Source: UMGS1613 sp963616135 (GTDB lineage Bacteria > Bacillota_I > Bacilli_A > RF39 > UBA660). From it: a stretch of 27,056 bases of DNA. Numbering within the stretch: position 1 is the stretch's first letter; the number at the start of each line of letters is the position of its first letter. Position numbers and translations under genes: made by a program. Under the pieces are notes generated by a model, which was not told where the DNA came from, made no database searches, and worked only from the letters and a program-made list of their open reading frames with translations. Below, in pieces: positions 24,868 through 27,056 of this stretch. The stretch is from NCBI GenBank assembly GCA_963616135.1, contig CAVEJT010000012.1, positions 1 through 27,056 on the forward strand, given 5' to 3'.

Positions 24868-25350
24868 TTATCCCTCTTTCTTTGATGTTGAACCTATACC
24901 ACCCATTCTTGTAGTACTAACCTCATCATCATCTACCATTAAATATTTCATAAATATTCCTTGAATCATAGCTTCTCCTTTTTTTACACTATAATCCTTA
25001 TCTCCTTCATTTTGAATTTTTATCCAAATATGACCCTCATTATCACTATTATTATAATAATCTGCATCTATTACTCCAACTTGATTGCACATTCGAACAT
25101 TCCATTTAAATCCCATGCTACTTCTATCTATTAAAAATAAAACTTCATCATCATTAAATTGAGACTTAATTCCTGTTGGTATTTTCATAATTTCTCCAGG
25201 TTTTAATGTATAATCAAAAAGTGCAAAAAAATCATATCCTGCTGAACTTTTAGTTCCTCGCTTTGGTAAATTATATGTCTCATATAATTCTTTGTTATCA
25301 CTAATATCTTTTTTAAATTGTTCAAAACTTATTTTTTCAAATTTTCTCAT
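24868..25350 (-). CDS. dut: dUTP diphosphatase (dUTPase)
   Basis: Trimeric dUTPase that hydrolyses dUTP to dUMP, keeping uracil out of DNA and feeding thymidylate synthesis. Motifs in order: SSAGYDFFAL (36-45), DRSSMGFKWNVRMCNQVG, GVIDADYYN, then the C-terminal RMGGIGSTSK that closes over the active site. At 160 aa the length is normal. The ribosome site is AGGAGGTTAT. It lies between the T-box leader and metG, so its expression should follow methionyl-tRNA charging. Confidence 0.93.
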   Translation of the reverse strand: MRKFEKISFEQFKKDISDNKELYETYNLPKRGTKSSAGYDFFALFDYTLKPGEIMKIPTGIKSQFNDDEVLFLIDRSSMGFKWNVRMCNQVGVIDADYYNNSDNEGHIWIKIQNEGDKDYSVKKGEAMIQGIFMKYLMVDDDEVSTTRMGGIGSTSKKEG

Positions 25351-25362
25351 ATAACCTCCTAT

Positions 25363-25560
25363 AAAAAAAATTCACTTCCATATAAGGACGTGAATTTACG
25401 TGGTACCACCTTAATTCGTGCTAAAGCACCTTAAAACTATAACGTAGTTAACGTACAGCTCCAGACCCATTCGAAATATTTTAGTATTGTTTGCTTTCAC
25501 CTTATCAAACTCTCTTATAAATACCTTGATATTTTTCTTTCCTTCTTCGCCTTTGATAAC
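25363..25560 (-). ncRNA. T-box riboswitch, methionine type
   Basis: A leader of ~200 nt on the minus strand. It holds the T-box AAGGTGGTACCACG (25399-25412), then a terminator hairpin (about 25368-25397) with a T8 tract directly before the dut ribosome site. Upstream, GGTGAAAGC resembles the distal loop of stem I, and the segment GAATGGGTCTGGAGC places AUG (25468-25470) at the specifier position. Uncharged tRNA-Met would pair with AUG and the T-box bulge and allow read-through. The metG target fits. Confidence 0.93.
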
Positions 25561-25563
25561 CAT

Positions 25564-25592
25564 ATTTTAGCACATTTCAAATTATTGTTCAA
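25564..25592 (-). promoter_or_regulatory. Promoter of the T-box-dut-metG operon
   Basis: TTGAAC -35 (25587-25592), 17 bp spacer, and TAAAAT -10 (25564-25569) preceded by TGC (extended -10). The -35 overlaps the 3' end of spoVT. Confidence 0.75.
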
Positions 25593-26112
25593 GATATTTT
25601 GTCATAAATGATGAAACAATTCCGGCCATTTGAATTTCTGGCTCTCCTAATTTTTCATCTTCGCTTATTATTAATATCATTCCAGCAGCTTCACCATTTA
25701 CAAGAATTGTACACATTACATAGCTGCAAACCAACTCTTCATCTTCTACAAAATTTAATTCTTTAAAATGGTTTTGCATAATTTTATCTCTTCTTTGTAT
25801 TGATTCTGTTATAAAACTACTTATGTTTTTACCTATATATTTCTTTTTTAATGGTCCGCTTCCAGATACAACGGTGTCTGTATCTGTTATAAATATACTA
25901 TGTTTCATAAATGTATATATCGCATCTGTTAATTCTTGCGCTAAATCATTTATTTTATTCATCATTGAATATTTTTTTAGTATTACTTCTTCATCACGTA
26001 CAAATATTTCTAAATTATCTCCTTCCTTTATTCTTAAATTTTTTCTTATCTCTTTTGGTATAACCACACGGCCTAAATCATCAATCCTTCTTATTATTCC
26101 AGTTGCTTTCAT
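25582..26112 (-). CDS. spoVT: SpoVT/AbrB-family transcription regulator
   Basis: Residues 1-50 are an AbrB swapped-hairpin DNA-binding domain (TGIIRRIDDLGRVVIPKEIR). Residues ~55-176 form a GAF-like domain as in SpoVT (178 aa in Bacillus), including VVSGSGPLKKKYIGK and EAAGMILIISED. SpoVT tunes sigma-G genes in the forespore. Whether this organism sporulates cannot be told here, so a general regulator is possible. The ribosome site is AGGAGGTAAAC. No terminator is seen between its stop and the T-box promoter. It is divergent from the gene at 26189. Confidence 0.9.
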   Translation of the reverse strand: MKATGIIRRIDDLGRVVIPKEIRKNLRIKEGDNLEIFVRDEEVILKKYSMMNKINDLAQELTDAIYTFMKHSIFITDTDTVVSGSGPLKKKYIGKNISSFITESIQRRDKIMQNHFKELNFVEDEELVCSYVMCTILVNGEAAGMILIISEDEKLGEPEIQMAGIVSSFMTKYLEQ

Positions 26113-26144
26113 GTTTACCTCCTAAATTTATTTTGTATTAAATG

Positions 26145-26173
26145 TTGGGTTTTATTCTAAATTTTGGTATAAT
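26145..26173 (+). promoter_or_regulatory. Promoter of the transglutaminase-like gene
   Basis: TTGGGT -35-like box (26145-26150), 17 bp spacer, and TATAAT -10 (26168-26173) preceded by TGG (extended -10). The -10 is 15 bp before the start codon, so the mRNA leader is very short. Confidence 0.72.
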
Positions 26174-26188
26174 ATTTATGGTGATAGT

Positions 26189-27056
26189 ATGAAATTTGAT
26201 ATTCTCGTTGAAGAAGAAGGTAATTCTTTAATTTTTAAACCTATGTTACCTATTGATTTTTCTACAATAAATATGGATGCATGTATGAAATATGATGATA
26301 GAATACTACTTAAAACATCAAATAGTGATTTAAATTTAAAAAAATTATATGACAACATTATAAAAACTAAAGATGAAATAGTTAAAGATTTTGATATTAA
26401 AGAAAAAGGTACTTTGGAAATTTCTTTTTATATTAATAATGATGGTTTAAAAAATAAATTATTAGAATTTGTAAAAAAATATAAAGATTTTAATATTGTA
26501 ATATATGAAAAAAATTTTAAAGATATAATTGATGCTTTAGGAAATGAAGATTACCCTAATTTGAAAATAGAATTTCCTAATAGTGAAAATCCNNNNNNNN
26601 NNATTAGAAAAAATCATGTTAGTATATGATATAGTTAAATCTAATAAATATAAAATGGAAGATTTAGGAGAAGATTACAGTACTTCTAGAGATTTAAATA
26701 AAATTATTTTAAATGATAAAATAGTTTGTGTTGGTTTTGCTAATTTAATGGATTTTATATTAACAAACTTAGATATAAAATGTAAAAGTGCTAATTATGT
26801 ATATTCCAATAAAAATAATACTGGACATAGAAGAAATTTTGTATATTTAAAAGATGATAAATATAATATAGAAGGAATATTCTTTCTAGATGCAACTTGG
26901 GATTCTAGAAAAGATGATAAATATTTAGATAATTATTATTTTTTCTTAAAGCCTTTTAAATTTTTTAAATTTTTAAATGCAAATGAATTTATAGTATCAC
27001 CGGAAAAATTAAAAACACTTGAAAGAAATAATGAAGAATTTATAAAAGAATTAGAT
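26189..27056 (+). CDS. Transglutaminase-like cysteine enzyme, interrupted by gap and partial at window end
   Basis: ATG at 26189 has a GGTGATAGT ribosome site. The first ~134 residues (MKFDILVEEEGNSLIFKP and on) form an unrecognised domain. After ten N, coding continues in a different frame (from 26604) through the window end. That part has the transglutaminase-core triad order: Cys in VCVGFAN (codon 26727), His in TGHRRNFVYL (26826) and Asp in FFLDATWDS (26889). Proteins of this superfamily may be peptidases or cross-linkers, so the substrate cannot be told. No signal peptide is seen, so it is probably cytoplasmic. The frame change is most simply explained by a gap whose true length is not 10. 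Confidence 0.75.
26593..26602. other. Assembly gap of ten N
   Basis: Ten undetermined bases inside the transglutaminase-like gene. The frames on both sides are open but differ, so the gap length is a placeholder. Confidence 0.98.

Noticed and set aside
26593..26640. Frameshift or pseudogene in the transglutaminase-like gene
   Set aside because: The break coincides with ten N of unknown true length, and the frames on both sides are otherwise open.
1..27056. Mycoplasma-type code with UGA as tryptophan
   Set aside because: Trp is encoded by TGG throughout, and TGA serves as stop in walJ, rsmA and the DHH gene.

Overview
The window is a low-GC, densely packed bacterial chromosome segment. It carries the standard genetic code: UGA is used as a stop in several genes, for example in ATGA overlaps. 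Shine-Dalgarno sites are AGGAGG or GGTGAT-like, intrinsic terminators are abundant, and most genes run on the minus strand. The gene blocks (spoVT, metG, tatD, 3D protein, rsmA; yvcK-whiA; rplI-dnaB; walJ-rlmH; tilS-ftsH) are those found around the origin in Bacillus-like Firmicutes, but shortened: rnmV, rapZ and hprT are missing from their usual places. BspA-like repeats, a T-box, and a 10-N gap suggest a draft or metagenome-assembled genome of an uncultured, probably gut-dwelling, Bacilli/Mollicutes-related bacterium. The lineage is an inference.

Layout, left to right. Positions 1-52 hold a strong leftward promoter/leader. Positions 45-1556 encode an unrecognised coiled-coil protein. ftsH and tilS (1624-4956) form a short operon, and FtsH has an unusual C-terminal Rho-N/SAP-like tail. 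Positions 5107-10322 are a plus-strand island: a TasA/CalY-like secreted subunit, a SipW-like ER-type signal peptidase fused to a polytopic membrane domain, a DUF5305-like membrane protein, and a BspA-like (DUF285) leucine-rich surface protein. Both secreted proteins share an IGFSxF signal motif. Positions 10338-15032 are the rplI-dnaB-M23 peptidase-walJ-rlmH operon. Positions 15097-17162 hold a stand-alone GdpP-type DHH phosphodiesterase coupled to an unknown coiled-coil protein. Positions 17259-20742 hold whiA, yvcK, rsmA and a secreted 3D-domain protein.

Positions 20894-22237 are the most unusual part. A type IV prepilin-like protein ends in a C-type-lectin-like domain whose last ~130 bp are about 50% GC and rich in C-ending codons, resembling the variable region of a diversity-generating retroelement. 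Its promoter lies upstream of a tiny ORF containing an 11-G tract, followed by an intrinsic terminator and only then the pilin gene. One of the three tract phases would carry ribosomes into the terminator hairpin. This suggests a phase-variable attenuator controlling a hypervariable pilin. A near-copy of the same promoter/leader sits at the left window edge, pointing to a dispersed cassette family.

Positions 22230-26112 contain tatD, a 53-residue membrane protein, and dut-metG behind a methionine-type T-box leader, then spoVT. Divergent from spoVT, a plus-strand gene (26189 to the window end) encodes a transglutaminase-like cysteine enzyme interrupted by the assembly gap. No tRNA, rRNA, CRISPR array, transposase or reverse transcriptase is visible.
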